In this document: piece after piece, positions 42,815 to 50,729 of the stretch | How the letters are laid out: the number at the start of each line of letters is the position of its first letter | Position numbering within the stretch: position 1 is the first letter of the stretch | Assembly: GCF_014644295.1 (NCBI RefSeq) | Contig: NZ_BMKK01000014.1 | Location: 62,001-126,000, forward strand | DNA: 64,000 bases | Direction of reading: 5' to 3' | Source of the DNA: Emticicia aquatilis | Lineage (GTDB): Bacteria; Bacteroidota; Bacteroidia; Cytophagales; Spirosomataceae | Program-made: the position numbers and the translations under genes | The notes under the pieces: generated by a model | Database searches by the model: none | The model's input: only the letters and a program-made list of their open reading frames with translations | What the model was told of the DNA's origin: nothing

Positions 42815-42846
42815 GCCCAACGAGCTGCCAACTGCTCCATCCCGCG
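42774..42846 (-). tRNA. Initiator tRNA-fMet (CAT anticodon)
   Basis: A 73-base cloverleaf read on the minus strand, without encoded CCA. Acceptor CGCGGGA/TCCCGCT leaves position 1-72 unpaired (C-U), and the anticodon stem TTGGG/CCCAA carries three consecutive G-C pairs next to the CTCATAA loop. Both are hallmarks of initiator tRNA. The D stem GAGC/GCTC has A11-U24, another initiator trait, and the T-arm ACAGG-TTCGAGT-CCTGT is normal. It has its own promoter and terminator. The island ends at its 3' side. Confidence 0.96.
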
Positions 42847-42869
42847 ATGTTGTTCCATATATCGGACTG

Positions 42870-42877
42870 CAAAGGTA
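42870..42877 (-). promoter_or_regulatory. -7 element of the tRNA-fMet promoter
   Basis: TACCTTTG on the minus strand, 24 bases before the tRNA 5' end, an exact TAnnTTTG match. A good -33 element is not evident. Confidence 0.6.
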
Positions 42878-42901
42878 CGAGAAAATTTCACAATAAAAAA
42901 C

Positions 42902-42909
42902 TATCTTTG
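42902..42909 (+). promoter_or_regulatory. -7 element of the era promoter
   Basis: TATCTTTG, a TAnnTTTG match 48 bases before the era start; divergent from the tRNA promoter. Confidence 0.5.
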
Positions 42910-42956
42910 CAAAAAAATAAAAAAAACACGATTATTTTTTGTCGTGACCAATTCAA

Positions 42957-43865
42957 ATGCAAGAAGAAATCATTTCTCCCGACCACAAGGCGGGCTTTAT
43001 TAGTATCGTTGGAAAACCAAACGTCGGTAAATCGACGTTGATGAATATTCTCGTAGGTGAGCGACTTTCAATCATTACCTCGAAAGCCCAAACCACTCGC
43101 CACCGTATCATGGGTATTGTGAATGGTGTGCATGAAGGCACCGACTTCCAGTTGGTGTACTCCGACACGCCCGGTATCATCAAACCGATATATGAATTGC
43201 ATAAATCAATGATGCACTTTGTGCATGGCTCGCTCGAAGACGCCGACGTAATTTTGTTTGTAACGGATATTTTCGAAAAGCACGATGAAGATGATGTTAT
43301 CACCAAACTTCAGCATACAGAAACGCCTATTCTGTTAATTATCAACAAAATAGACTTGGCAACGCCTGAGCAAATCGAAGAAAAAGTAAGTTACTGGAAA
43401 GAAAACTTCAAGGCCGTTGAGGTGATTCCGATTTCGGCATTGCACCAACAAAATGTTGATGGTTTGTTTTCAAAAATTATTGGATTTTTGCCAGTTCATC
43501 ACCCATATTTCCCGAAAGATGAATTGACCGATAAGCCCGAACGCTTCTTTGCGGCCGAAATTATCCGTGAAAAAATCTTTACGAATTATACGAAAGAAGT
43601 ACCGTATAGCTGCGAAGTGGTGATTACGAGTTTCAAAGAAAAAGAGGATATGATTGTGGTAAGTGCCGAAATTTATGTGGAACGAACTACTCAGCGTGCG
43701 ATTCTGTTGGGGCATAAAGGCGAACGTATCAAGAAAGTGGGTATTGAGGCTCGTCAAGAAATGGAAAACTTCTTCGGTAAGAAAATTTTCTTGGAGCAGT
43801 ACATCAGAGTTGAGCCAGATTGGCGAAATAAACGCCAAAAATTGGAGCGATTTGGGTATGAGTGA
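42957..43865 (+). CDS. era: GTPase Era
   Basis: Ribosome assembly GTPase that binds the 3' end of 16S rRNA. The 302-residue protein has the G1 loop GKPNVGKSTLMN near residues 20-31, a switch segment ITSKAQTTRHRI near 39-50, DTPGI near 66, and NKID near 121. The C-terminal KH domain has the GHKGERIKKVGIEARQEMEN signature near 244-263 and ends VEPDWRNKRQKLERFGY. The chosen ATG is the only start that keeps the family N-terminus. Confidence 0.97.
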   Translation: MQEEIISPDHKAGFISIVGKPNVGKSTLMNILVGERLSIITSKAQTTRHRIMGIVNGVHEGTDFQLVYSDTPGIIKPIYELHKSMMHFVHGSLEDADVILFVTDIFEKHDEDDVITKLQHTETPILLIINKIDLATPEQIEEKVSYWKENFKAVEVIPISALHQQNVDGLFSKIIGFLPVHHPYFPKDELTDKPERFFAAEIIREKIFTNYTKEVPYSCEVVITSFKEKEDMIVVSAEIYVERTTQRAILLGHKGERIKKVGIEARQEMENFFGKKIFLEQYIRVEPDWRNKRQKLERFGYE

Positions 43866-43872
43866 TATTTCT

Positions 43873-43966
43873 TTACCACGGAGACACGGACGGTTCGCCG
43901 CTGCGATTACACAGAGTTTCACGGAAAAATTCGTGTTAATCTATGCAATCCGTGTCTCCGTGGTAA
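43873..43966. repeat. Extragenic palindrome after era
   Basis: TTACCACGGAGACACGGA (43873-43890) and its perfect complement (43949-43966), 18 bases each, flank a 58-base loop that itself includes CACG/CGTG. It has no T-run and sits in the 142-base gap between era and the transporter gene, so it looks like a dispersed repeat and not a terminator. Confidence 0.75.
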
Positions 43967-44007
43967 CAAAAAGTTAAGTATGAAAATTATCAATATTTGA
44001 AAAAGCC

Positions 44008-44907
44008 ATGTTCTATCTTCTTCTAAGCATTATTTTTTCGGTTTTGTTGTTGACAAACTTTCGTTTGTACCCAAAATTTGGCATTAGCACTTTTCAGGCA
44101 ATTGCATTTAACTACCCTATTTGTTTTTTGACTGGGCTGGCTCTAATGCCTGAAGGACAAAGTTTTGAACTCAATTTTTCGGAAAATTGGACATTCTACG
44201 CCCTTATTTTGGGTGTTGGTTTTATCATAACTTTCTTATTATCAGGATTTTCTACCCAACGAATGGGAATGACGGCAACTTCACTGGCCAATAATATTTC
44301 GTTGGTGATTCCTGTACTTTGTAGTTTATTGATTTTCAAAACACAGGGACGCCCATTTGATGGATTAAATTATTTAGGCTTGGCTCTTGCCTTGGGAGCA
44401 GTTGCACTTAGTACGTTCAAGAAAAGCAATGAGAAAGTATCGGGCAAAGGCTTAGATTTTCTTTTGCCTGTGGCGGTTTTTTTGATGTACGGCGTTACGA
44501 ATACTTCGATTAACTACTTGAATATCAACTTTATAAAATCGGCAGACCGCACCGTACCTGTTACGCTTGTGATGGTTTTTGGGGCGATTTTGGCGGGAAT
44601 GATTGTGCTGGTGATTCGAGTAATTCGTGGACAAGAAAAGATTGAATTGAAGAATATTTTGGCCAGTATTACGCTTGGTGTTCCTAATTTCTTATCGTTC
44701 TATTTCTTAATTTTGGCACTAACTGCCTACGGAAATAGCGGTGCGTTTGTTTATCCGCTTTATAATATCGGCGTTATTTTGGTTTCGGCCTTAGTAGCTT
44801 TTGTTTTCTTCAAAGAAAAACTCACTACACTCAATAAAATCGGACTTTTGTTGGCAGTTGCGGCCATAGGTCTGATTTCATGGCAAGATATTCAAGGTTT
44901 GTTTTAA
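44008..44907 (+). CDS. DMT superfamily (EamA-like) transporter
   Basis: A 299-residue membrane protein with ten hydrophobic helices in two homologous halves. Landmarks are GMTATSLANNISLVIPVLCSLL near residues 89-110 and NSGAFVYPLYNIGVILVSALVA near 243-264, corresponding positions of the two EamA repeats. The C-terminal helix ends GLISWQDIQGLF. Substrate unknown. Confidence 0.83.
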   Translation: MFYLLLSIIFSVLLLTNFRLYPKFGISTFQAIAFNYPICFLTGLALMPEGQSFELNFSENWTFYALILGVGFIITFLLSGFSTQRMGMTATSLANNISLVIPVLCSLLIFKTQGRPFDGLNYLGLALALGAVALSTFKKSNEKVSGKGLDFLLPVAVFLMYGVTNTSINYLNINFIKSADRTVPVTLVMVFGAILAGMIVLVIRVIRGQEKIELKNILASITLGVPNFLSFYFLILALTAYGNSGAFVYPLYNIGVILVSALVAFVFFKEKLTTLNKIGLLLAVAAIGLISWQDIQGLF

Positions 44908-44959
44908 GTTGTAATAATCTATCTTCCTGATAATCAATAGTTTTCTGCATATTTTTTTG

Positions 44960-45096
44960 TACCTTTGCACCCCCGTTGTGGGATACAATCTTTTATTTAC
45001 GTCGATTGTAGACAAAAACATCGACAATTTTTCACAGTTCTCGCAAGAGAATCACTGTTTATTGTTTCAAAAACGATAACCGTTTACTGATTTTTT
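44960..45096 (+). promoter_or_regulatory. der promoter and structured 5' leader
   Basis: TACCTTTG (44960-44967) is a strong -7 element. The roughly 120-base leader holds several hairpins: GTCGAT/ATCGAC (45001-45006 and 45020-45025) and ACAG plus TTCTC-GCAA-GAGAA closing with CTGT (45034-45058), the latter with a GNRA-type tetraloop. No known riboswitch was recognised. Confidence 0.5.
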
Positions 45097-46407
45097 ATGG
45101 CAAATATTGTTGCAATCGTAGGCCGACCGAATGTCGGCAAATCTACTCTTTTTAATCGCCTTATCGAGAGCCGTGTGGCCATCACCGATAATATGCCTGG
45201 CGTAACCCGTGACCGTCATTACGGACAAGCGGTTTGGACTGAAAAATTTTTCACAGTTATTGATACTGGTGGCTATGTAGTTGGTTCGGAAGATACTTTC
45301 GAGGCTGCCATTCGTGAGCAAGTCGAGATAGCTATCGAAGAATCGACTGTTATTTTGTTTGTGGTTGATACCATGACTGGTTTGACCGATTTAGATAATG
45401 ACTTTGCTAATGTTTTGCGTCGTTCTAAAAAACCCGTTTATGTAGTGGCCAATAAAGCCGAAACCTTCGAGCGTCATCAGACTGCCGCTGAGTTTTATGC
45501 AATGGGTTTGGGCGAAGAGATTTTTCCGATTTCGGCTGCTGATGGTAGCGGAACTGGAGAATTACTCGATGCTGTTGTAAAGAATTTTGATGATGAGGGC
45601 GTAGAAAACCCAGATGCGGGTATTCCGAGAATTGCGATTTTGGGTCGTCCGAATGTTGGAAAATCATCTTTCTTGAATGCTTTGACAGGCAAAGATAGAA
45701 GTATCGTAAACAGCATGGCTGGCACAACCCGTGATGCGATTGATACACACTATAAGCTTTTTGGAAAAGATTTTATTTTGACTGATACGGCGGGTATTCG
45801 TAAGAAAGCCAAAGTACAGGAAAATATTGAGTTTTATTCGACACTCCGCTCAGTAAAAGCACTCGAAAACTCAGATGTTTGTTTGGTTTTGATTGATGCT
45901 TCGGTGGGCTTAGAAATGCAGGATATTAGCATCATTGGTCACGCTCACAACGCTAAAAAAGCCATTGTTTTGATGGTAAATAAGTGGGATTTGGTGGAGA
46001 AAGACTCAAAAACGGCCGATACAATGAAGAAAGCAATCTTAGACAGATTGGCTCCGATGAATTATATGCCCGTTATTTTTGCTTCGGTAATTGAAAAACA
46101 GCGTATTTTCCAAGTGATTGAGAAAGTTATGGAAGTGTATGAGAATAAGACTCAGAAAATTACGACTTCAAGACTCAACGAAGTGATGTTGCCGATTATC
46201 GAGCGTACGCCACCACCGATGTTGAAAGGTAAACAAATTAAAATAAAATACTGTGTGCAAGTGCCTACGCCTTCACCAACTTTTATTTTCTTCTGTAATT
46301 TACCGCAATACGTGCAGGAATCTTATTCTCGTTTCTTGCAAAACAAACTCCGTGAAAACTTCGGTTTTGAGGGCGTGGCTATTACAGTATTCTTTAGAGC
46401 GAAGTAA
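45097..46407 (+). CDS. der: GTPase Der (EngA)
   Basis: Double-GTPase ribosome assembly factor for the large subunit. The first G domain starts with VAIVGRPNVGKSTLFNRL and DTGGY; the second begins IAILGRPNVGKSSFLNALTG near residues 178-196 with DTAGI near 232 and NKWD near 298. A C-terminal KH-like domain follows and the 436-residue length is normal. The gene is monocistronic: its own leader, and a terminator at 46479-46506. Confidence 0.97.
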   Translation: MANIVAIVGRPNVGKSTLFNRLIESRVAITDNMPGVTRDRHYGQAVWTEKFFTVIDTGGYVVGSEDTFEAAIREQVEIAIEESTVILFVVDTMTGLTDLDNDFANVLRRSKKPVYVVANKAETFERHQTAAEFYAMGLGEEIFPISAADGSGTGELLDAVVKNFDDEGVENPDAGIPRIAILGRPNVGKSSFLNALTGKDRSIVNSMAGTTRDAIDTHYKLFGKDFILTDTAGIRKKAKVQENIEFYSTLRSVKALENSDVCLVLIDASVGLEMQDISIIGHAHNAKKAIVLMVNKWDLVEKDSKTADTMKKAILDRLAPMNYMPVIFASVIEKQRIFQVIEKVMEVYENKTQKITTSRLNEVMLPIIERTPPPMLKGKQIKIKYCVQVPTPSPTFIFFCNLPQYVQESYSRFLQNKLRENFGFEGVAITVFFRAK

Positions 46408-46478
46408 GTCGAATGACGAATGATTGCGAATGACGATTTACGAATAGTCTATTGACAATCAAAAACCTATAATAAAAA

Positions 46479-46506
46479 AATCCTCGCCGAAACGAGGATT
46501 TTTTTT
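46479..46506 (+). terminator. Terminator of der
   Basis: AATCCTCG, loop CCGAAA, CGAGGATT, followed by TTTTTT; the upstream A-run means it can also serve the convergent gene. Confidence 0.85.
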
Positions 46507-46539
46507 ATGCGTTTAAAACCAATAACCAGTTTACCAATA

Positions 46540-47001
46540 TCAAATTGTCTTAACATCAAACTTGAATTTATCTTTGTTTGGTACGCACTTGCCATCTTTG
46601 GTGGTACAAGTTTGGCACTCGATTTTTCCTTCGATGATTGGATTGGCCTTCGTTATTTTCACTTTCTGAATAAACTTAGCTTCATGCTCGAAATACTGCA
46701 CTTTTCCGCCCCAAATTTCATCGTATTTCTCTTTTGGTTTCACTGGCGTGAGTTTCCCGACAACTTGATAGCCTTCGGTTTTTGTGAAATTTACTGATGT
46801 CGGCAATGGCCCTTCCACTTTTAGTTGAGAAGAATACATATACCAATTATCATCAATTTTGGCTGTGAAAACTAAATCTATTGTTTCGCCAACTTTGGCT
46901 AATGTTTTTGAAGGCGTAAATGTCCATTTAGCAGGTTTTAAAATCTGAGCCGATGCCGCAAATGATGAAGCAACAAATAATAAAAAGAGTATTTTTTTCA
47001 T
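46540..47001 (-). CDS. Secreted protein with DsbD N-terminal-like domain
   Basis: A 153-residue exported protein: signal peptide MKKILFLLFVASSFAASAQ, then a single Ig-like domain of the DsbD-alpha/thiol:disulfide interchange N-terminal type (AKWTFTPSKTLAKVGETIDL near 24-43, WGGKVQYFEHEAKF near 97-110). The motif CQTCTTKDGKC near 130-140 has three cysteines that could be redox-active. In full DsbD the domain is followed by a membrane part that is missing here, so it may act as a periplasmic partner of another reductase. Confidence 0.8.
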   Translation of the reverse strand: MKKILFLLFVASSFAASAQILKPAKWTFTPSKTLAKVGETIDLVFTAKIDDNWYMYSSQLKVEGPLPTSVNFTKTEGYQVVGKLTPVKPKEKYDEIWGGKVQYFEHEAKFIQKVKITKANPIIEGKIECQTCTTKDGKCVPNKDKFKFDVKTI

Positions 47002-47031
47002 TTTTTGAATATAAAATTAATTGATATTTAT

Positions 47032-47063
47032 AAGGTCGGCGAGGTTCGAACCTCGCCGACCTT
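47032..47063. repeat. Perfect 32-bp extragenic palindrome
   Basis: AAGGTCGGCGAGGTTC at 47032-47047 is followed directly by its exact complement GAACCTCGCCGACCTT. No loop separates the arms. It lies between two minus-strand genes and lacks a T-run. GGTTCGAACC in the centre resembles a tRNA T-arm, but there is no tRNA. Confidence 0.85.
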
Positions 47064-47070
47064 GCTGAAA

Positions 47071-47814
47071 CTACAAAAGTACTTCAATATTTTCTTCTTC
47101 TATTAACGCACAATTATTCATTTTCATATATAGCTGCGTTAAAACTACAACATCAGCCGCACAATATCGTTCGATTTTTGCTCTATCTTTTTCAACATGA
47201 TACACATGATTCACTTGGTCGCCACTGATTTCACTCTTACTACTCGGAATATCAAAAATCGCTGCCAGCAAATCTAAGCCCGTAAAGTGCTTATAATCAC
47301 CAAATTTCCAAAGGTCGAGCGTATCCAAATGATTTATTTCCCACGGTTTTTTACCCGATATTTGCAAAACCCTCGGCAAACCGATTCCATTGACCAACAT
47401 TCGGCGACACAAATATGCAAAATCAAATTCTTTGCCGTTGTGAGCACAAAGCATCAAATTACTACCTGCTTTATGTTTTTCGACAATCTTCTTGAAGGCT
47501 TGCAAAACCTCTCGCTCGTCGTCTCCACCAATCATTTTTACTCGAAGCGATGGTTTATTTTCTTCATCAAACATTATTCCCCCAACACCTATGCAAAGCA
47601 CCTTGCCAAATTCGGCATAGATTCCTGCTTTTTTCAAATAAAACTCTCCGTCTGACAGGTTTTCTTCGTTATTTAGATAGACTGCTTTTTTAAGCCAAAG
47701 TTTTTGCAGTCGCTCGTCAAGTAGCTCAAAATCAGGCACTTGCGAAACCGTTTCGATGTCAATGAATAAGACATTTTTTAGGTGTTTGACAAAAGCATCA
47801 TCTATCATAATCAT
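47071..47814 (-). CDS. 3'-5' exonuclease related to the PolB exonuclease domain
   Basis: A 247-residue DEDD-type nuclease of the PolB-like exonuclease 2 family. Exo I is NVLFIDIETVSQ near residues 14-25 (Asp, Glu), exo II is LMLCAHNGKEFDFAYLCRR near 118-136, and exo III is ERYCAADVVVLTQLYMKM near 216-233. No polymerase domain follows. Stand-alone members are frequent in Bacteroidota and are presumed to act in DNA repair or proofreading. The ATG at 47814 and one two codons later are both possible. Confidence 0.85.
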   Translation of the reverse strand: MIMIDDAFVKHLKNVLFIDIETVSQVPDFELLDERLQKLWLKKAVYLNNEENLSDGEFYLKKAGIYAEFGKVLCIGVGGIMFDEENKPSLRVKMIGGDDEREVLQAFKKIVEKHKAGSNLMLCAHNGKEFDFAYLCRRMLVNGIGLPRVLQISGKKPWEINHLDTLDLWKFGDYKHFTGLDLLAAIFDIPSSKSEISGDQVNHVYHVEKDRAKIERYCAADVVVLTQLYMKMNNCALIEEENIEVLL

Positions 47815-47866
47815 AGGTGTTTAAGTGTTGGATTTCAGACTTCATTTTTGAGCAAAAGTTACATAA

Positions 47867-47956
47867 TGTGGTGCGAACCGAGCGACGGCCGCATCCTGTT
47901 CGCTGTAATATTCAGTCAGAAAACGTCATAATAGCGAACAGAATGTTCGCACCACA
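47867..47956. repeat. Nested palindrome overlapping the acyltransferase 3' end
   Basis: TGTGGTGCGAAC (47867-47878) pairs with GTTCGCACCACA (47945-47956), and inside CTGTTCGCT (47896-47904) pairs with AGCGAACAG (47933-47941). The right arms fall inside the last codons of the minus-strand acyltransferase gene, so its final residues (VVRTFCSLL) are repeat-encoded. Confidence 0.75.
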
Positions 47957-48768
47957 AAGAACATAATCAACCAATATAAAGGCATTAGTACAATCATTAG
48001 GCCAATCGTGATGGAATCGAAAAAGACGATTCCTCTCGTGAGTTTTTTTGAAATAAAAGTGGCCAACCAAATTGCAGGAAAATGCGTGATGTATCCGAGC
48101 GTGAAAAGCGGTGCTTGTGCAGGCGACAGTTTAGGGAAATTCCAGCTTAAAATCTGGTTGAGTTTTTCGGTCAAAACTTCATTGAATCGGCGTAAAAAAA
48201 CACCATCTTCGGCAGGATTCGGCAAATCTGCCTTTTGGATTGCTTCACCAAAACTTAAGTTTATTACTTTTCCATAAGTTGTAAAAGTATTGTAAGTAAT
48301 AGCTACTGGAATTACTGTCAACGAAATTTCATCTCCCCATGCCTTCTGAGCCAAACGCCCAGTTCCTTTTTTGAGTGGTAAAAGTTTTGTCTGGTTGGTG
48401 CAGAGTCCTTCCGAGAAAATCAGTACCATTTCGCCTTGTTTGAAAAGTTCGATACACTTCTTGAAAGTCTCATCATTATCTCCCAAATGCTCTTTTCCTT
48501 CCGAAAGACGATGCACAGGCATCATAAAAAGGCTCGAGAGAGCTTTTTTTGCTAAACTTTTCTTGAAAACATCACCACGAGCCAACGACCAAATGCGTCG
48601 GTCGAGCGTACAACATAATAAAACCGCATCAAAAAACGAATTGGCGTGCGTAGAAGCCAACATAACTGCCCCCGATTTTGGTATATTTTCGAGGCCTGTA
48701 TTTTTAATTCGTTTGATAAAAAATTTCAGCAGAAACGTAACAAAAGGACGTAAGATATAATAAAGCAA
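47926..48768 (-). CDS. 1-acyl-glycerol-3-phosphate acyltransferase-like protein (PlsC family)
   Basis: A 280-residue membrane-bound acyltransferase. The catalytic H(X4)D motif is STHANSFFDAVLL near residues 38-50; a LIFSEGLCTN motif near 115-124 corresponds to the substrate-binding EG(T) block, and VIPVAITYN near 150-158 to the fourth block. C-terminal hydrophobic helices follow (about 200-275). It could acylate lysophosphatidic acid or a related lipid. Confidence 0.85.
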   Translation of the reverse strand: MLYYILRPFVTFLLKFFIKRIKNTGLENIPKSGAVMLASTHANSFFDAVLLCCTLDRRIWSLARGDVFKKSLAKKALSSLFMMPVHRLSEGKEHLGDNDETFKKCIELFKQGEMVLIFSEGLCTNQTKLLPLKKGTGRLAQKAWGDEISLTVIPVAITYNTFTTYGKVINLSFGEAIQKADLPNPAEDGVFLRRFNEVLTEKLNQILSWNFPKLSPAQAPLFTLGYITHFPAIWLATFISKKLTRGIVFFDSITIGLMIVLMPLYWLIMFFVVRTFCSLL

Positions 48769-48911
48769 TTGACAAGGATGTTTAGGTGAAAGTTTTTAGT
48801 AATTCAAAAATCTGAATAAAAATCTTTCCGACCAAATAGATTTTTGATTTTGGCACTTGTTTGACATTAAATTGTAGTTTTCTGCCGAATATTTCAAAAA
48901 AACCAAATTCT

Positions 48912-48942
48912 CTTTGGTTTTGCTATTGATGGCTGTAATTTC
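48912..48942 (+). promoter_or_regulatory. Promoter of the GapN-like gene
   Basis: TTTG (48912-48915), a 19-base spacer and TAATTTCG (48935-48942), one mismatch from TAnnTTTG. Confidence 0.6.
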
Positions 48943-48984
48943 GTTTGTGTTTTACAACAAAACAGCTTGATTCTAAACAAAAAC

Positions 48985-50610
48985 ATGACAAATCTACAAA
49001 ACAAAATCACGGCTATTTTCCCCGAAGCTGGTCAAATTCCCGAACAATTTCAGATTCAACCGCTTCACCAAAAAGAGTATTTAGTTGGTGGCGAAATGCG
49101 TCAGTGGACGGGTGCTACGCAAGATGTTTATTCTCCGATTTATGTAAAAAACGGCGATAAATTTGAAAGTTTGCTTATCGGAAGTTACCCGATTACCGAC
49201 GAAGCAGAAGCAATGGATGCTCTGAATGCAGCCTTGAAAGCCTACGACAATGGCCGTGGCGAATGGCCAACGATGAGTTTGAGCGAACGCATTGCTTGCA
49301 TGGAAAATTTTCTCAAAAAAATGCTTGAGAAAAAGACCGAAATCGTGAATTTATTGATGTATGAAATTGGCAAATCATTGGCCGATTCAATCAAAGAATT
49401 CGACCGAACGATTGAATATATTTATGATACGATTGATTGTTTGAAAGATATTGACCGTAATTCGTCTCGTTTCAAAATTGAGCAAGGTATTATTGGGCAA
49501 ATCAGACGCTCGCCTTTGGGTGTGGTGCTTTGTATGGGGCCATTCAATTATCCGTTGAATGAAACTTTCTGTACGCTGATTCCTGCCATTATCATGGGAA
49601 ATACGATTTTGTTTAAGCCACCAAAACACGGTACGCTTTTGCATTACCCGTTGTTGAAGGCTTTCCAAGAATGTTTCCCGAAAGGCGTTGTCAATACAAT
49701 TTACGGACGTGGAGCAAACGTAGTTCCGCCATTGATGCAAACTGGCAAAATCAATGTACTTACGCTCATTGGTTCGAGCAAAGTAGCCAATGATTTGAAA
49801 AAAATGCACCCAAAACTCAATCGTTTGAGAGCTGTTTTGGGTCTTGATGCCAAAAATGCAGGAATTATCTTGAAAAATGCCGATATAGAATTGGCAGTGA
49901 AAGAATGTATTTTGGGTTCGCTTTCATTCAATGGTCAACGTTGTACGGCCATCAAAATCATTTGGGTACACCGCTCGATTGCGAAGAAATTCTTGAATAG
50001 ATTTACAGAAGAACTCGAAAAGTTGAAGTTCGGAATGCCGTGGGAAGCTGGTGTAAACTTAACGCCATTGCCAGAACCAAACAAACCAACGTATTTGGCA
50101 GAGTGCATTGCTGATGCTCAAACCAACGGAGCGGAAGTTGTGAATGAAGGCGGCGGTACGACCGTAAACTCATTTGTATATCCTGCGGTGCTTTACCCTG
50201 TGAATAGCAAAATGAAAGTTTACAGTGAAGAGCAATTCGGGCCACTCGTGCCAGTTGTGCCTTTTGATGATGTCGAAGAGCCTATTCAATATATCATTGA
50301 TTCGTCGCACGGACAGCAGGTGAGTATTTTTGGTACAAATCCTGACCAAATTGCTCATTTGATTGACCCGCTCGTGAATCAAGTTAGCCGTGTAAATATC
50401 AACGCTCAGTGTCAACGTGGCCCAGATACTTTCCCATTTACAGGAAGAAAAGACTCGGCCGAAGGTACACTCTCGGTAGAAGATGCTCTTAGGGCTTTCT
50501 CGATTCGTACGGTAGTAGCTACGAAAGATACCGATGCCAATAAGAAAATTTTCAATGAGATTGTCGAAGAGCATAGCTCACACTTCCTTTCTACGAAATA
50601 CGTTTTCTAA
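48985..50610 (+). CDS. NADP-dependent glyceraldehyde-3-phosphate dehydrogenase-like aldehyde dehydrogenase
   Basis: An aldehyde dehydrogenase of the non-phosphorylating GapN/ALDH11 type, which would oxidise glyceraldehyde 3-phosphate to 3-phosphoglycerate with NADP. The catalytic Cys is in NGQRCTAIK near residue 317, in the GapN-like context. GPFNYPLNE near 180-188 and FKPPKHGTLLHYPLL near 206-220 fit the cofactor site. The general-base Glu of the usual ELGG motif is absent: the equivalent stretch reads AVLGLDAKNAGIIL near 282-295, with Val at the Glu position. The ATG at 48985 gives 541 residues; a TTG six codons earlier is open. Whether the enzyme is fully active cannot be told from the sequence. 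Confidence 0.82.
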   Translation: MTNLQNKITAIFPEAGQIPEQFQIQPLHQKEYLVGGEMRQWTGATQDVYSPIYVKNGDKFESLLIGSYPITDEAEAMDALNAALKAYDNGRGEWPTMSLSERIACMENFLKKMLEKKTEIVNLLMYEIGKSLADSIKEFDRTIEYIYDTIDCLKDIDRNSSRFKIEQGIIGQIRRSPLGVVLCMGPFNYPLNETFCTLIPAIIMGNTILFKPPKHGTLLHYPLLKAFQECFPKGVVNTIYGRGANVVPPLMQTGKINVLTLIGSSKVANDLKKMHPKLNRLRAVLGLDAKNAGIILKNADIELAVKECILGSLSFNGQRCTAIKIIWVHRSIAKKFLNRFTEELEKLKFGMPWEAGVNLTPLPEPNKPTYLAECIADAQTNGAEVVNEGGGTTVNSFVYPAVLYPVNSKMKVYSEEQFGPLVPVVPFDDVEEPIQYIIDSSHGQQVSIFGTNPDQIAHLIDPLVNQVSRVNINAQCQRGPDTFPFTGRKDSAEGTLSVEDALRAFSIRTVVATKDTDANKKIFNEIVEEHSSHFLSTKYVF

Positions 50611-50636
50611 AATGTTATTTAGCTATCAATATATTC

Positions 50637-50672
50637 AACCCCTCAAAAACAAAAACTTTTGAGGGGTTTTTC
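50637..50672 (+). terminator. Terminator after the GapN-like gene
   Basis: AACCCCTCAAAA pairs with TTTTGAGGGGTT (12-base stem, 9-base loop), followed by TTTC. Confidence 0.8.
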
Positions 50673-50693
50673 GTTTCTATGTAGCAATACCGT

Positions 50694-50701
50694 AACTTTG
50701 C
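50694..50701 (+). promoter_or_regulatory. -7 element of the metG promoter
   Basis: TAACTTTG, exact TAnnTTTG, 29 bases before the chosen metG start; a TTTC/TTCG near 50671-50674 may be the -33 element. Confidence 0.55.
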
Positions 50702-50729
50702 ACAATAATTTTTGAATACTAAAGAAGAT

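Noticed and set aside
46507-46797. A 96-codon plus-strand frame after der
   Set aside because: It is antisense to a secreted DsbD-N-like protein with signal peptide and begins in the der terminator.
47032-47063. Possible tRNA fragment because of GGTTCGAACC
   Set aside because: The sequence is a perfect palindrome with no acceptor or anticodon arms around it.
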